A stretch of 41,701 nt of DNA from Pedobacter sp. SYP-B3415 (lineage in GTDB: Bacteria; Bacteroidota; Bacteroidia; Sphingobacteriales; Sphingobacteriaceae): contig NZ_RXNQ01000014.1 of assembly GCF_004138205.1 (NCBI RefSeq), positions 1 to 41,701 on the forward strand, written 5' to 3'. The notes beneath the pieces are model-generated. The model was not told where the DNA came from and did not search any database. It saw only the letters and a list, made by a program, of their open reading frames with translations. Both the position numbers and the translations under genes were made by a program. Position 1 is the first letter of the stretch, and each line of letters starts with the position of its first letter. Shown piece by piece: positions 41,390 to 41,701 of the stretch.

Positions 41390-41579
41390 GAGATAGGGTA
41401 GTATTTAGGTATTCGTAGTTCGTATTTAGAAAGGGCTGCAATTGCTCTAGATGTGAGATGTGAGATATGAGTCTTGAGACAGGCTGTCTAGTATATAGAT
41501 GTTCGTACTTAGTAGTTAGACGTGGCGCAATTGCTCGAGATTTGAGATATGAGATATGAGTCTTGAGACAGGGCTGTCT
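41390..41579 (+). repeat. Heptad repeat cluster interrupted by an IS
   Basis: TGAGATG, TGAGATA, TGAGTCT, TGAGACA and TAGTATA, TAGATGT, TCGTACT, TAGTAGT units. The last group stops at GGGCTGTCT, exactly where other clusters continue with AGTATATAG; the IS terminus begins there. Confidence 0.75.
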
Positions 41580-41701
41580 TGTCCTGATATAGGTTGACAC
41601 ATTAATCAACTTAAAACAAGGATTATCATGACAAAAAGTAATCGTAAAGTGATTCGGTACAGTATTAGCTTCAAGCAGAAAGTAGTAAAAGAGATCGAGC
41701 A
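41580..41701 (+). mobile_element. IS3-like insertion sequence, right part outside window
   Basis: Begins with TGTCCTGATATAGGTTGACA at 41580, followed 28 bp later by a transposase start. The terminus is similar to the one at 102-121 on the other strand but not identical. The rest lies outside the window. Confidence 0.65.
41628..41701 (+). CDS. IS3-type transposase OrfA, N-terminal fragment
   Basis: ATG at 41628 starts a frame of 24 codons to the window end, including RYSISFKQKVVKEIE, the usual beginning of helix-turn-helix OrfA proteins in a large Bacteroidota IS3-like group. It is preceded by an IS terminus. The HTH core and OrfB lie outside the window. It differs in sequence from the fragment at 1-81, so the two IS copies belong to different though related elements. 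Confidence 0.75.
   Translation, partial: MTKSNRKVIRYSISFKQKVVKEIE

Noticed and set aside
1..41701. Composite transposon bounded by the two IS elements
   Set aside because: The termini and OrfA starts are related but not identical, and core metabolic genes fill the interval. The elements are cut by the window, so shared mobility cannot be supported.

Overview
The window looks like chromosomal DNA from a Bacteroidota bacterium, probably of the Sphingobacteriales/Chitinophagales type. The signs are promoter boxes of the TTTG-N19/20-TAnnTTTG kind, genes without Shine-Dalgarno sequences, a Wzi-type capsule barrel, DUF4369-TlpA thioredoxins, a DPP-IV peptidase and Bacteroidota-type IS3 transposase starts. 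No rRNA, tRNA, CRISPR array or prophage was recognised. Both window ends cut into outward-facing, related but non-identical IS3-like elements.

Layout. 0.1-1.1 kb: repeat-filled intergenic DNA. 1.1-3.3 kb: tryptophan 2,3-dioxygenase and a branched-chain aminotransferase, closed by a strong terminator. 3.5-26.2 kb: an exopolysaccharide/capsule locus. It has a leftward pair (Wzi barrel and an exported glycosidase-like protein), a rightward trio (gmd, a WecG/TagA glycosyltransferase, manC), and a leftward run of 16 closely packed genes from a promoter near 26.17 kb. That run encodes a PHP tyrosine phosphatase, Wza, Wzc, Wzx, two acyltransferases, a sugar epimerase, three glycosyltransferases, a cytidylyltransferase, a 2-hydroxyacid dehydrogenase, an SDR, Wzy, a DUF115/GT42-like protein and a lactonase. 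It forms a nearly complete Wzx/Wzy pathway: GDP-mannose-derived and CMP-activated precursors are built and assembled, flipped by Wzx, polymerised by Wzy under Wzc, and exported through Wza. No initiating phosphoglycosyltransferase, no NeuB-type synthase and no GDP-4-keto-6-deoxymannose reductase lie in the window.

28.2-41.4 kb: housekeeping and accessory genes separated by repeat mosaics: a DPP-IV peptidase, a CLC-F-like fluoride/chloride transporter, a phosphoserine phosphatase fused to a SerA remnant plus ACT domain, an NAD-dependent epimerase, a ureohydrolase with a damaged metal site, two tandem TlpA paralogues, and between these on the other strand an AAA ATPase with a DUF234/nuclease-like end.

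The most unusual features are outside the genes. Nearly all long intergenic gaps outside the polysaccharide locus are filled with 7-bp-period repeats, palindromic modules and three copies of a ~470-bp MITE-like element with TGTTGTCCGG ends. The polysaccharide locus has none of these and is more AT-rich, as expected of a replaced or transferred island. A duplicated 52-bp palindrome sits upstream of the DUF234 ATPase and starts at its -33 box.
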